Origin: Ascochyta rabiei
Taxonomy: Eukaryota; Ascomycota; Dothideomycetes; Pleosporales; Didymellaceae
Assembly (NCBI RefSeq): GCF_004011695.2
Contig: NC_082413.1
Coordinates: 62,001 to 126,000 of the forward strand
Direction: 5' to 3'
DNA: 64,000 nt
Every line of letters begins with the position of its first letter. Position 1 is the first letter of the stretch. Position numbers and translations under genes: made by a program. The notes under the pieces are model-generated. The model saw only the letters and a list, made by a program, of their open reading frames with translations. It was not told where the DNA came from and did not search any database. Of the stretch, positions 44,123-56,665 are shown piece by piece.

Positions 44123-44236
44123 TGCTGGACTCTGCTGAACTGCTGAACTCTGCTGGACTCTGCTGAACTCTGCTGAACTCTGCTGGACTCTGTTGAACTC
44201 TGCTGGACTCTGCTGAATTCTCCTGAATGCTGAACT
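44123..44236. repeat. TGCTGRACTC decamer minisatellite, about 11 units
   Basis: Units alternate TGCTGGACTC and TGCTGAACTC with one 8 bp unit and slightly decayed units at the right end (TGTTGAACTC, TGCTGAATTC). In the minus-strand frame it would read RVQQSSAEFS repeats, but no gene supports translation. Confidence 0.95.
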
Positions 44237-45164
44237 GGCCATCGACTCGGCTCTCCCTCACCTCATCTGCGTGCATGGCGCTGCGGTAGCTGTCCTCTTG
44301 CACAATCGCACGCCATGGCACGCGGCGGCACACCACGCTTCCACGCCCCTCACCTTTTCTCGTGCACAGCTGCACGCCAAACAAGTCTGGCCGGTGACGC
44401 AAGATCCACTCGATCCTTCCTGTTCGTGTGCGACACGCAGCGCCGGTGAAGACGTCCCACTCGGTGCCTGAGAGCTCGGCGGCAGGTGGCGCTAGGTAGC
44501 TTCGTTGTCCTGGAGGACAGAACACTTACACGAACCATGATAGTGCCAGATCATGCCCAATGAATGACTACAAGCCCAGCTCTGGTTCACTTCTGCCGCT
44601 CACCGCCTGTGTGGTACTCGGCGCGTGTACATACATCAACGGCGATCCCCCAGGCGCGTCCAACGTGTTCACGCATGTCCATGCTGCCGTACCCAGTCTA
44701 CCCAACCGAGGCACACGTCGCTCCTCGTCACGGATCGTGCGTCATGTTGTCAGACCGTCGTGGTGCTGACGACCTCCACGCTGCAAGAAGAGAAGCTCGT
44801 GGAGAGCGTTGACAGATGATTGGTCGACTCGTGAGGAGCATCCAAGACAGCTTCCCACCAGAAGCCGCGTCTGTCACGATACCCCGCCAGTGTCCATCGC
44901 ACATGAAAACTGACGCGTATTGCCCCTCTACGTATTCTTCAGCAGGTACTGCGAGCGTAACACCAGCTGTCTGAATCGACGACACCCTTTGCGACCATCG
45001 GCCAGCGGCGAGCGACTGACCCCACTACAACGCCTTGTATCGTCATAGACCACCTGCACGTCCTGCACCAGCGCACACAGAAGCAACGACGGCTGCCGGT
45101 TGTCCTGATTGACTGGAGTCTAAGATTCACAACCAGAACCAGACCCAGACGCCGCCGGCTCGAA

Positions 45165-45210
45165 GATTCCCGCCCACGTCGCCTCTGGATTCCCGCCCAC
45201 GTCGCCTCTG
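45165..45210. repeat. Perfect 23 bp tandem duplication upstream of the ANK-RCC1-BTB gene
   Basis: GATTCCCGCCCACGTCGCC plus TCTG is present twice head to tail (45165-45187 and 45188-45210), about 325 bp before the start codon. It may duplicate a regulatory site containing CCCACGTCG. Confidence 0.9.
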
Positions 45211-45533
45211 TTCGCCACCCCGCTGCTAGCACTATCCAACTCCAACTCCAACTCCAGCAACCACCACGTTCCGTCGAATTGCCACCCGCTGCAAGCAATC
45301 CCTTGCTCACACCTTCACGCACCAAAACCAGCCCTACGCTCACGCTGCGATCCACCAACACTACCCACTCTAATCGGTACACAGACTTGCTGCACATTCG
45401 CGCTCGGTGCACTCTTGGGAGCTCCACCCCAGTTTCGCAGCCGGCACCTGTACACACGCTTGGGTCCCTGGACAGCATAGCGAGGCGCAGGCATTCGTCG
45501 AAACCCCGGTAGACCCCCAGCACTCCTTGGCAC

Positions 45534-48500
45534 ATGAGCGGCTATCTCTGGAAATTCTACCTCGAAGATGACGTCGACAATTTCCGGAATGTCGTCGCAT
45601 CCACCACACAAACGTCCCGCGTCGCCGCACAGAGGAGCCATGCTGGTTGGCAGAGCGGAGCGAGCGGCGCTGCCGTGAACAGCAGCCCAGGCAGCTACAA
45701 CGCTTCACCCATGCTGGGCGCAAAGGCGCGCAAGACTGCCATGGGCCCAGGCCTGTCTCTGACCCGCTCGGACATCAACAGTCGGGATTCGGCAGGCCTC
45801 ACCATCTTGCACCATGCAGCCTCGTCAACTTCCGACACTGCTGTTGAGTTTGCGCAAATCCTTCTGGAGCACCAGTGGACCGATTTGTACATACAGGACG
45901 CAGAGAATGGATGGACGCCCCTACATCGAGCCTTTTACTTTGGCAACATCGCCATCGCCCGCCTCATCTTGAACCGAGACGCCCAGGACATTCTCGGTCA
46001 GGGACACGGAGGCTTCAATCAGCACGCCCGTGGCTTGGTCAAGATCAAGGACAAGGAAGGCTATGGTCCCCTCGACCTGTTCTCCATGACAATCAAGGAC
46101 CGAACACTGCGCCCGGAAGAAGCCCCCATGTTTGACTCGGACTCGGACGATGAAATCGCTCACGGCGATAGCGGCGACGTGGACGACGAGACGCGCAGAC
46201 GACTCATAACCCCCTCGGTCCTCCTTGGCGGTGATGAGGTGTACACTTTCGGCAGCAACAAGAATGTAACCCTCGGTTTTGGCGATCAGGATGACCGAGC
46301 CTTTCCCGAGCGCGTGGTCTTGCGCAGGCCAGACCATCTGCTGCAGCGCTTCTACAAGGAAGACCGAGAGAGACACCATCAGTTTTGGACGGCGATGGGA
46401 GCACCTGTACAAGATACGGGGTTACGCACGCCCAAGGGAACTGTTGATCTTCCAACACACATCCGGAATACCCCTATTGTCATCCAGGATGTGCAGATGT
46501 CTAAGCTGCACACCGCCGTTCTGACAACGGACCCTGTCTCCAATCTGTACATGTGTGGTCATGGCACCGGAGGACGCTTAGGCATCGGCAGTGAGACTAC
46601 AAGCTATCAATTCACCTGCGTAGAGGGCGGTGGTTTGGGACAGAAGAAGATGGCTGCCGTAGCTTTGGGACAGAATCACACTCTCGCCATCACAGATGAG
46701 GGCGAGATCTTCTCATGGGGCAACAACGCCTTCGGCCAGCTGGGTTACAGCTTACCGAAGCCGTCTCTCAAGGACGACGATCCAATCTCGACCTCTCCCC
46801 TTCAAATCTTTGGCCCCTTGAAGCGTGAGGCCGTCATTGGAATCGCAGCCTCGCGGATCCACTCCGTCGTCCACAGCGCAACGTCCCTATACACTTTTGG
46901 TAAGAACGAAGGGCAACTAGGTATCGTCGATTCGGACGCTCGGTCTCTGGACATGCAAGTGACCCCTCGTAAGATCGCCGCATCTCTGTTTTCATCGCCT
47001 ATCGCCTCCGTATCGGCTACTGATGGTGCTTCGATTTGTATGCTTGAGAATCGCGAGGTCTGGGTCTTTGCCAATTATGGCTACTCAAAACTCAGCTTTC
47101 CGCTGGATGGTTTCACGAGCAACTTCCTCAAGGAGAGCTGGCTCACAACAAGATACGACACTGCGCCGAACAGGATCCAGAAAATAACATCGGGCGGCGA
47201 CACGATATGTGCTTTGTCGACGTCTGGCGAGGTATTCACCGTCGCGGTGAGTCGTCGCTCGGACAATGCTCAGGATGCAAGCACATCGACGACCAATCCC
47301 AAACAGATCCGCAAAGCCCTATCAGCACCGTACCGTATCTGGTCATCGAAGAAAAGCCACATGGCGGCAAGGGATGTCGATGTGGATCAAGACGGTTCCA
47401 TCATCTTAACCACGGAAGCAGGTACGGTCTGGAGGCGTACCAAGCGAGCTACGATCAAGAACGCGAATGCTACAGCTGCTGCGGAGTCCAAGCCGAAGGA
47501 CTACAAGTTCCAGCGTGTCTCAGGCTTGACCCGCGTAGTCGCTGTCAGAGCGTCTGCGTTTGGTGCCTATGCTGCGGTGCGCAAGGACTGCGACGTTACA
47601 CGGAATCAGATTGGCGTAGACGAGCCTGGTCTCTGGGAGGACCTGGCGCCACTACTCTCTTTCTACGACCTCTCGAATTACGAAGAGTCATCTGACGACG
47701 AAGAGCCAGTGCCCAGATATTGGAACCGACCTGGTCAATCGCAAGCTCTTCACAAGCGCGTGCTCAAGTCGAAGGACCTCGAGAAGGAGGTTTCGGACAT
47801 CTTGGAACAAGCGTCCATGACTTCAGAGAACACCTACGACATGGTGATTGGAAGCACGCTTTCGGACGTTCGCATCCCCGTTCATGAGTTCATCATGTCC
47901 GGCCGTTCTCGTGTCTTCAGAGATGCCATGCTTGATTTCCGTCTCAAGGGCTCTGAGCTCGTCATTCCTGAGCTACTGACTGTCAGCAAAGACGGTAACT
48001 CGACTCTTGCCATGTTTCAGGGTCTAGACTTCTTGACCATCTTCGATCTGATTCTCTACGCGTACACTGATGCAATCGTGGACTTTTGGAACGTTACTCG
48101 GCATGCGCCTACACTTGCGTTCCGCTACCGTTCTGTCCGAACAGAGCTCATGAAAGTAGCGTCTCGACTGGAACTGCGGCAGCTGGAACCAGCCGTACGA
48201 CAGATGGTCAATCCTCGGCGATCGCTCCATGTTGATTTCGAACTTGCAGTGAGGGAGCCTGCTTTCTTTGAGAGCGGTGATGTCATCGTCGATCTTGCTG
48301 ACGGCGAAATGCTGCTTCACTCTGACATTGTCTGCCAGCGATGCCCCTTCTTTGAGGGTCTGTTCAGAGGTCGCGCAGGAGGGCAGTGGCTTTCAGGACG
48401 ACGAGAGGGCTCGGCACCCGTACGTATTGACCTCACGAATGTCGAGACGCATCTATTCGAGCTTGTGGTTCGCTATTTGTACACCGATGCCGGCGAGGAG

Positions 48501-50614
48501 ATCTTCGACGACGTCACAAGTGAGGATCTCAATGATCTGCTTGCGCTGGACGAGCTGTTGGATCTAGTTATGGACGTCATGTCCGTTGCCAACGAGTTGA
48601 TGCTTGATCGCCTGTCGCAAATCTGCCAAAGGTTGATCGGTCGCTACGGTATGTTCGGGTGTGTTTGATTTTGGCTCAAGTTAATCAAAACCACAGTCAA
48701 TGCGCGCAATGTGTGCTCGCTGCTCACCGCCGTGGCTCCTAGTTCTGTTGCTGAATTCAAGGACGCAGCTCTGGAGTACGTCTGCCTTAGCTTGGAGGCA
48801 GTTATGCAGAATGGGCAAGTGTTGAGCTTTTAGGGCGCTTGCGAAAGCTAACTCCAGCCAGGTCCCTGGATGAACTGGATGACGACCTTCTTCTGGAATT
48901 GAACCAAGTTGCGCATGAAAACCAACTCGCCTACCTACCATTCGCAAGAAGCGGACGTGCGGAAGCTCTACTTTTTGAGCAGTACCCTGAGCTCGCAGAA
49001 AGGATTGAGCGAGGCAAACGGGCCAAGATCGATGCCATCGTACTCTCGAATAAATATGCGAATGGGGATATACCCTCAGCTTCTTTTAGGGCGCAAAGTC
49101 TAGAAGAAGTTTCCGCTTCGCCCTTGCGCCAGCGCAATCGAAGACGAGCATCGAACCACGCAAAAATCGAGGCGAAGAGTCCGGCTCTAGCCCCACAGCT
49201 CAAAGGCAAGAGCTCAGTTGCAGATCTCATGTTCGAGATGTCGGACGGTGAAGATGAACCACATGAACCGGCGGAAAGAATCAAACCTCCACGTTTTGCG
49301 GATGGAGATGAAAAGTCCAACGACCAGGTGATTGGCACGCCCGACTCACCATGGCCGGCTGCGATCAAGCAACGACAATCAATTGTTCAAGGCAACATCG
49401 AAGATGGTTTCATATCACCTGGTTCCCTGCCACCCAGCGCACTTTCAGGAGCAAGGACGTCAAGTCAACCCTGGGGTACAGCTCCTTTGGCTAGCGCAAA
49501 GCTCGATCTCAGAGACATCATGGCTCAAACCTCAAGCGACCAGCCATCTGGTCTAGCACTTGGTCTAGCACGAGAAGCACGCGAACGTGCTCGCGCTGCA
49601 CAACCGAAGATGTCGCAAAAGGAGCGCAAGCGACTTCAGCAGGCCCAACAGCAGGGTATTAAGATTGAGGCTGCGCAGCCAGCACCACCTACCGTTTCTC
49701 CCTGGCAAGCTGCATCGCACCGGAAGTCGGACGCTAGCCCTGTCGTCGCTCCCATCCCAGAAAAGCCGGCACCACTACCACAACCATCTCCACAATCCTC
49801 ACCACAGCCGTCGCGAGCTCAAAGTACACCTCAACTCACCATGCGCCAGACGATCGCCAAAGGCAAAGGCAAAGGGAGGGGTAGAGATAAAGACACTAGC
49901 GCACAAGACGCATCTTCTCCATCTCGGACTGCCGCCTCTGAACGCGGCATGTCCGTGTCAACGACACCCATTCCAACGCCCATGTCCGTCCGACATATAC
50001 CCCTCCCCTCTCACTCTCCCTCCTCACCGAGCCAAAACCTTAGCATGATGGAGATTTTGTCACTTCAAGAAGCCGAGAAGACATCGATACGCGACGCGGC
50101 AGCTAAACGTAGTCTGGAGGAGATCCAACAAGAGCAAGAGTTCCAACAATGGTGGGAAGCAGAGAGCAAACGCGCGATCCAGGAAGAAGAGCAGCAGAAG
50201 CGGGCTGCTGAGCGCGCCGCAAAAGCTGCTGGAAAGGGTAGAGGCAAGACCAGGGGTGGCGGCGGCGGCGTTTCTCACGCCACCCCCGATACTGGCGGAC
50301 GACCACCGAAGAACAAGGAGAGTAAGAAGGATGCGAGGAAGAGCGGAGAAACAACCGACAGCCCGCGGAAGGACAAGTCCGCGCCAAAGCCGCGAGCGCC
50401 GAAGACACAGAATGCGGATGTCCAGGCGGCCGGCGTACGAGCACCCAACCCTCAGGCCGATGCACCCACAGGGCCCAAAGCAGACAGTGGCGGCCGAAAC
50501 AGAGGTCGAGGTGGAAATCGCGGTGGACGCGGTGGCACAGCGAGAGGTGCGAGGCTGTCGGGTCCGCCTCGAGATGTGCAGAGCGCGCCTGCTGTTCCTG
50601 CACAGCATGTGTAA
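45534..50614 (+). CDS. Large ankyrin / RCC1 / double-BTB protein (IBtk-like)
   Basis: Exons 45534-48648, 48697-48814, 48862-50614; 1,661 aa. Order: ankyrin repeats at about 85-150 (SAGLTILHHAASST, NGWTPLHRAFYFGNIAIARL); RCC1-type repeats at about 235-640 (VYTFGSNKNVTLGFGDQDD, LYMCGHGTGGRLGIG, IFSWGNNAFGQLGYS); BTB1 from about 762 (YDMVIGSTLSDVRIPVHEFI) and BTB2 from about 910 (VIVDLADGEMLLHSDIV); then a BACK-like helical part, a disordered region, a charged helix (MEILSLQEAEKTSIRDAA, EIQQEQEFQQWWEAESKRA) and an RG-rich end (GRNRGRGGNRGGRGG). The layout is that of metazoan IBtk, a Cullin-3 substrate adaptor, so ubiquitin-ligase adaptor work is likely (inference). The second intron uses a GC donor. 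Confidence 0.88.
48815..48861 (+). other. GC-AG intron in the ANK-RCC1-BTB gene
   Basis: 47 bp; donor GCAAGT, branch-like GCTAACT at 48847-48853, acceptor CCAG. Removing it joins AVMQNG to SLDELDDDLLLELN in phase. No GT donor in the neighbourhood keeps the frame: using GTGTTG at 48819 gives an immediate stop. Confidence 0.75.
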
Positions 50615-51159
50615 TGTATACAGCAAGGCGCTGACTCGCAGAGTGTAGTTGTACAAATTCTATCGATACCCAGATTGTTGTTTGTCTTGATTGGAAGCTG
50701 TGGCGTGTGTGGACGTAGGGTAGTCGGCGTAGTGTGGCTGTGAAACACATCGTCCTACTTCGAATTCCACTCTGGCTCTCACCTCATTGCACCAGAGCGT
50801 GTCATCTCTCTGTGCAAGATGACGGGTAGACTACCAAGATGCCATGCAACACCATCTCGAATCTCGCAAGCCCGACATCTCTCTGCCTTGCTTTCTGCGC
50901 TTGATGCGAGCGAGGAGGGGTGGCGAGCGTGGTGGGTTAGCGGCCGGTATCAGACGACATTCATCTTGCCACAGCGCGACGCATTTGAGAAGGTCAGAGT
51001 ATAACTCGCGGCAACCTACGTATCGTGGCAGCTGTATGCACCAAGTTTCTTCACACAGGGTCAAAACACGTGGCAACTCGATGGTCAAGGGACGGTGGTC
51101 ATTAGATCATTACCATTACGACTCTCCACGGGCTAATAAGATGTCTTGCTTGTACGGCC
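50615..51159. other. Intergenic between convergent genes
   Basis: 545 bp joining two 3' ends; no gene, repeat or RNA recognised. Confidence 0.5.
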
Positions 51160-52509
51160 CTACACCCACTCGAGGCCGCGACTCCTCACACTCCCGCGAT
51201 CATCGCCCAGCACGCTGATCTCCGTAGTGCACGTGATGGTGCCGACGGTGTCCTTGCCGTCCAGGCTCTGCTGGGCGTCCAAGATGCTGTGTTCGCTGTC
51301 GTTGTCGAGGTCGTGCTTCGGCCTGCTTGGCCCTGCCGCTGCGTTGCCGTTCAAGACGTAGCTGTTGCCCACCTCCTTCATCGCGTAGCTGTTGTCCGTG
51401 CCTTTGCCGACGCTCTTCCGGCTGCGCGACGTCCCCATCACGCTCTCCGGTATCACGCGGCGCAGCAGGGTTTCGAACGTCTTGCGGAGGGGGGGCAGCG
51501 AGGCTGTGAATGCGCCGACGAACACTTCGGTTACGGCGAAGATGGAGAGGTTGACGGACGTGTATGTTGGGTCTGGGGAGGTGTTGAGGGATTTGATTTC
51601 GTAGAGTTTCAGAGCGGATATGGCCGTTGTTCTGGGTGGGGGTTACTACGTGCGTTGCTTGGGCGAGGTAGGCGAGAGATGGGGAGGAGGAAGCAACGAG
51701 ACGAGGGAGACTTACATGAGGCCGAGGAGAAAGACAGCACGAACACCCCAGAGGGTACGCTTTGGCAGCTGGACCCGGGAGATGTAGACTAGTGGTGCGA
51801 CGGTGTAGATCAAATCGGTAAAAATGTTCGTTGCGGCACCAGAGTAGCCTTGTGTTTGGTCAGTCATGTGGGTGATGGGAGCGGAAGAGGGAAGCGCGCT
51901 CACCTGAAATGATCCTTGGTGTAGGACCCCAACAACTACCAGGCCTCGTGCCTGCAACATCCCAGTGCTTGGAGATAGGCTGGCATTCTCCAAGCAAGAT
52001 GACAGAAGTAAAAACAATATTGACGCCGACATGAACGACCACAGATAGCCAGATAAGAATGCGGTATCCTCGCGAAAAGTCCAGCATCAGAATGTAGGCA
52101 CAAATGCTAAGCTTGATCAAGGCCATGCCATAAAGATTGAACAGCTGGCCAAACCAAATCCATTTCAGATACTCCTCCAGCTTGGCCGGAGTCAGGAAAG
52201 GATCCCAGACATGTCGACCCAGGCCTACTTCCGCTGTCTTGTAGGCAAACACTGCGCCGACCACTGCTAATAGCTATGTCTCGTGTCAGCAGGTGCGAAA
52301 TGCAGAAGGATTCCGACCTCAGAGGGGCTTACAAATCCAGACCATAGCAAATGGTCCGTCAATTGAAAGAAGGTACGGTTCCTCCAGCTGATGTATAGGC
52401 GTAAACCGACAAAGAGGGAGCTAAAGACGATCAATGTGATGATTGGGATCTTGAGGTCATTCGAGCGGTCGTTAAGAGGCAGACCCTGTGTAGAGGGCGC
52501 AGCAGACAT
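51160..52509 (-). CDS. Second Pth11-like / rhodopsin-domain seven-transmembrane protein
   Basis: Exons (minus): 52509-52333, 52273-51904, 51848-51716, 51631-51160; introns 59, 55 and 84 bp; 383 aa. TM1 is in IPIITLIVFSSLFVGLRLYI, and TDHLLWSGFLLAVVGAVFAY replaces the usual D-D-W motif. Then GLGRHVWD, YLKWIWFGQLFNLYGMALIK, SICAYILMLDF, GECQPISKHWDV, GSCWGPTPRIISGYSGAATN, IFTDLIYTVAPLVYI and SIFAVTEVFVGAFTASLPPL. The tail holds RSRKSVGKGTDNSYAMKEV. It shares fold and family with 16608-17943 but is clearly divergent, so it is not a recent duplicate. Ligand and signalling partner unknown. Confidence 0.85.
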
Positions 52510-54687
52510 GATGCCGGACCAGTAAGAAAGAGAAGCGGTCGAACAGAAGGGAAAACGAGGCTGTCGAGCAAGAGAGAAAACGAGGCTGTTGCTCGGACCA
52601 CACCAGGCGGTTAGACGCACTGCACAGGGTGGTGATTCAAACGAGTGGGTGCACGGAGCGAATGCGTTGCAAGGAACTGGCGGGACGGGCTGCTATTAGA
52701 GACGAGATCACATATAGACCAAGCGGACAAATCACCGGCAACGTGCAGGCAGCTCTGTGGAGACGGGTCCAAGCATGCAGGGAGCGTGCTTGGTGGTGCG
52801 GGTGGCTTTGCGCGAGAAGTGTATACTCTGCTACTGGGACCCTTTCGACCCACCAAACTACCCAAAGACATCTTCAGCAGACGTACCATATCTCAAGTGG
52901 TGTCGATGAAACTTCGACATGACTGAGCTGAGTGGAACCTGGTACCGAGTGTGCTGATGTGAAGGTTCGCGCATTGTAGGAGAGGCGGATAGACCTATCA
53001 TCGAGGCTTCTAGATCCAATAACCTAGGTGTTCTAGCTGAACCCAATAGCTCTCGCGTAACTGCGTAGTGTCTGTCACGATGAACCTTTGTTGGCACAAA
53101 CTCTACTAGTTTGCGCCCGTCGCCTGAGATGGTCGTTAGTCTCCAGACCCCTACCTATTGCGCCACGGGGAAAGCAGAATTTATCCTCGTCCCACGGCAC
53201 AGCCGGTGTTTGTGAATCATTCAATCAGCATCTTAGTTTTGACTTACTCGAGTGTTCTGCTCTCCGAGGGAGACTGAAGTCAGACGGTCGAGAATCGTCT
53301 CTGTATTTCCAGCCGTGGTTTTGTTTGGAGAGGCGCCACCAAAGTGTGATTCCATTGTGAAGCCGGCCACAATTGGATTGGGCGAGCAGAACAGTGCCGT
53401 GGCTGCTCGCTATCGCGTGTTACTGCTTCTTCTGCTTCTGCATTGAACGCTAAAGGGAACAGGTACATCTCCACGTGGTTGAGCGGAGTCGCCGCTTGAA
53501 CAAGCCAGAACCCGCTGTAAGGCTAAAGCTTACTCGCGAGGTTTTCGGCTGAGCGCTAGACCTGAAGGTCAAAGGTAGAGCTAAGCCTCAAGTCGTGGCG
53601 CCGAGAATACCGTCAAAATGGATGACGACGTGCGGCGTGGCCGCGTTTGTAGTTCTCGTACAAGAAAAAGTCGAACCCTTCACAGACTCGGTGCTCTGGG
53701 GATCACCGTTGATATCGCAATCGTGTATGTTGCCAGCAAGCCGTGCAAAATCCCCGGTCGACTTTCTTGACATGCCACTACAGATCCAGAAAAAGCAACA
53801 GACAGATAAAAACATGTCGGAGAGTTCGACCTAAACCTGGGGCAGGCCGTGCACAACGCGAGGTTGACCTTCTCAATAAGACAACTCAGGCCGAGCCAAG
53901 ATGTGCTTTGATTAGCCGCGCTAAGGACATCGTGCGGGAACGACCCGGAATTCGCTGATTTGTGTTTGCAGATCCAGTTCTAAGACCTCTTAGCACCTCG
54001 CGTACGCTGATCTGGAAGCATCGACCCGGCTGAACTCAGCCGTGCCCGACGTCACGACGTCTTCGCTTCTGACAGATGCATGTCATCGATGGCATGCGTG
54101 CCTCCCGCACTGACGAGGCTAGGCTCTATTCCACAACCTGAAACTTCAAACACCACACCAAGGCCTCGCCACGCTCGCCTACCTGCTAGCACGTGCCATC
54201 CGCGATCATGGCCGACGCTTTCGCCGATTCTGTTAACTTTAAGCAGCGACCATCTGTCAGGGCAAACTCTAACCACATTGGTTGAGAACCTAAATCTGCT
54301 GCACCCCTGGGTCACGACAATGAAGACCTTTCTCAGTACCAGTGCCAGACAAAGTAACACCGTTGAAGCCGTTCTTCGCTTCGTACGATTTCGGTCGACC
54401 GGGTGGATATCGATAGCAGAGCTTGCTAGACGCCCGCACACTGTTCACTATGCACAGGAAGTGGTTCGATGAGTACGGTTTAACGAGTCGTTCAAGGCTA
54501 GAGCAAATCGAGTAGCAAACTTCGATAGCCTAGCTTTCGGTCTTAAGGTTATCGATTCTGTCCCCTGTTGAACATCCACAAACCTTCGTCCTCCCACACC
54601 CAAGTTCAGGCAAGTTTTGCGGGATACTCATTTCCCGTCTCTTGTCAGTGTTTGTTCAGTTGGTGTCCAGTCTTTGAAACCATAATC
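52510..54687. other. Intergenic, about 2.2 kb, no gene recognised
   Basis: Upstream regions of two divergent genes. Short frames (for example 54080-54472 plus, 130 codons, overlapped by a minus frame) lack motifs. Base composition is ordinary; I see no RIP signature or repeat. Confidence 0.45.
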
Positions 54688-56665
54688 ATGGGGTCCCTCT
54701 TCAACAGCATCTGCCTCTTCACCTGCTGGCTGCCAAATATATTAGCTCCACCGGCACAGACAATACCAGGGTCTGAGACAGATATCTCCGGCAAGACCTA
54801 CGACTACATTGTCGTGGGAGGTGGACTCGCAGGACTCACCGTCGCAAACCGTCTGAGCGAAGACAGCAGCCGTAAGAAGTCAAGTTTAATGCAACGAAAT
54901 CAGTTACTAATCCTCAGTAGGCACAGTCCTCGTCATTGAGAATGGCTACGTTGTTGACGATATCTCGACTCAAGTTCCGTCATATGCGAACAGCTTGAAT
55001 ACAGGGTTAATGTACGACATCACGTCTGCTCCCAATGCAAACATTGGTGGTCAGACGAAACCTGTCTATGTAGGCAACGTCGTTGGAGGTGGTTCAGTTG
55101 TAAACGGCATGGCCTTTGATCGCGCGTCTGCTGCCGACTACGATGCCTGGGAACGGCTCGGCAACACCGGGTGGAACTGGAACAGCTTGCTGCCCTACTT
55201 CAAGAAGTCTACCACTTTCACACCGCCCTCAGCAGCCAATGTCAAGGCATGGGGAATGACATACGACGCATCGTACTACGGCACCAACGGGCCAATCCAG
55301 GCATCGTTCCCCAACTTCGAATATACTGACATCACCACGATATGGGCATCCTACAAGGCTCAAGGTGTGCCACTCCCCAAGGAACACGCCTCGGGAAATG
55401 CTGTTGGCGCTTTCTGGATACCTACTTCGCTGCAGCCCAAGACGCAGACTCGATCCGATGCCAAGAATGGGTATTATGACCCCATCAAAAGCCGCAGCAA
55501 CTTGGTCCTTGCCACCGGCAAGACTGTCAACGAGGTTCTGTTCGACTACGGTCTGCTGACCGGCTACAAAGCCAAGGGTGTCCAGTACGTCTCACGCTCC
55601 GACAACTCCGTCAGGAAGGTCTACGCCAGAGTCGAGGTGATTATGGCCGCAGGGTCCGTCTTCACGCCACAGCTCCTTCAGCTCAGTGGCCTCGGACCCA
55701 AGGCTGTTCTGAGCTCAGCAGGAGTGCGTGTGAAGAAAGACATGCCTGCAGTAGGCGCAAATATGCAAGATCACCCCAACGCAAATATGCAGTTCGACCT
55801 CAAGAATCTCGCTCCAGTCAACCCATTGTCTGGTCTAGATTCGGCCTCGAATGCATCAGCGTGGGCGCAATACAACGCCAACAGAACTGGCCCCATCACC
55901 CAAGCCCACGGAAGCAGCCTCGCATTTCTCAGCCTGCAAACCATTACCGACAAATACCAGTCGATTGTGTCATCCATCAACAGCCAAAACGCAGGCAGCT
56001 ATCTGCCCTCGGTCTATGCCGACTCAAAGCTACTCGCAGGCTTCAATAAGCAGCGCGAAATCATCGCAGACCTGCATTCACGCACTGACGCAGCGGTCGC
56101 CGAGTTCCCCATGGTTGCCTTCGGGCTCGCCGTCGGTGCACTGCAACGACCCCTGTCGCGCGGCACCATCACGCTCAATCCATCGAACAAGTACGGCGTT
56201 CCCGTCGTACAGTGGAACGCGTTGCAGAACCCCATCGACCGCCAGATCATCGTCGAGATGGTGCGCTGGCTGAGGCAGCATTGGGCGCGCCCGGAGCTGA
56301 AGAAGTTCAAGCCCGTCGAACTCATCCCTGGTAGTGGTGATGGCATGCAGACAGACGACGAGATTATAGATTCGCTGGTGCAGACCAATGCTCTTGAGGC
56401 ATCGTTTGCACACATGTCTGGTAGTTGCTCGATGATGCCCGAGGCGTACGGTGGTGTCGTGGGCAGCAACCTGCTCGTCTATGGTGTCAAGCAGTTGAGT
56501 ATTGTGGATGGGAGCATTATTCCGTTAGTCCCCGCAACGCATCTTCAAGCTACCATGTACGCGGTTGCCGAAAAGGCGGCAGATATCATCAAGGCGAGGA
56601 ATGCTCCGCAAGCCCCCTCAATCTTCAACCTCTTCAACATCCTCAGTCGATTGAGATTGCGGTAG
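54688..56665 (+). CDS. GMC-family FAD-dependent oxidoreductase, probably secreted
   Basis: Exons 54688-54871 and 54921-56665 with a 49 bp intron; 642 aa. The family oxidises alcohols or sugars using FAD (glucose/choline/aryl-alcohol oxidase or dehydrogenase type). The N-terminus MGSLFNSICLFTCWLPNIL looks like a signal peptide. The ADP-binding motif YDYIVVGGGLAGLTVANRL follows, then VGNVVGGGSVVNGMAFDRAS, YDAWERLGNTGWNWNSLLPY, the PROSITE-like AAGSVFTPQLLQLSGLG, and the C-terminal SIVDGSIIPLVPATHLQATM with the conserved His. The final SMMPEAYGGVVGSNL is also typical. An adjacent acceptor three bases earlier (CAG at 54917) would add one codon. Substrate cannot be told from sequence. Confidence 0.9.

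Larger units (their letters stand above)
43268..45533. other. Divergent upstream region with three simple tandem repeats
   Basis: 2.3 kb between ATG13 and the ankyrin-RCC1-BTB gene. It holds a 7 bp repeat (43623-43657), a 10 bp repeat (44123-44236) and a 23 bp duplication (45165-45210). Long overlapping open frames on the minus strand here come from repeat composition. From 45210 to 45530 it is C-rich, as in a fungal 5' leader. Confidence 0.55.

Noticed and set aside
43619..44525. Overlapping 207- and 218-codon minus frames with VQQSSAEFS repeats
   Set aside because: Created by the decamer minisatellite; the two frames contradict each other and neither has a plausible product.
44939..45535. 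198-codon minus frame
   Set aside because: Antisense to the leader of the ANK-RCC1-BTB gene; Trp/Ser/Arg-rich composition typical of a shadow frame.
54080..54472. 130-codon plus frame with an overlapping 129-codon minus frame
   Set aside because: Mirror frames of equal length with no motif; neither can be preferred.
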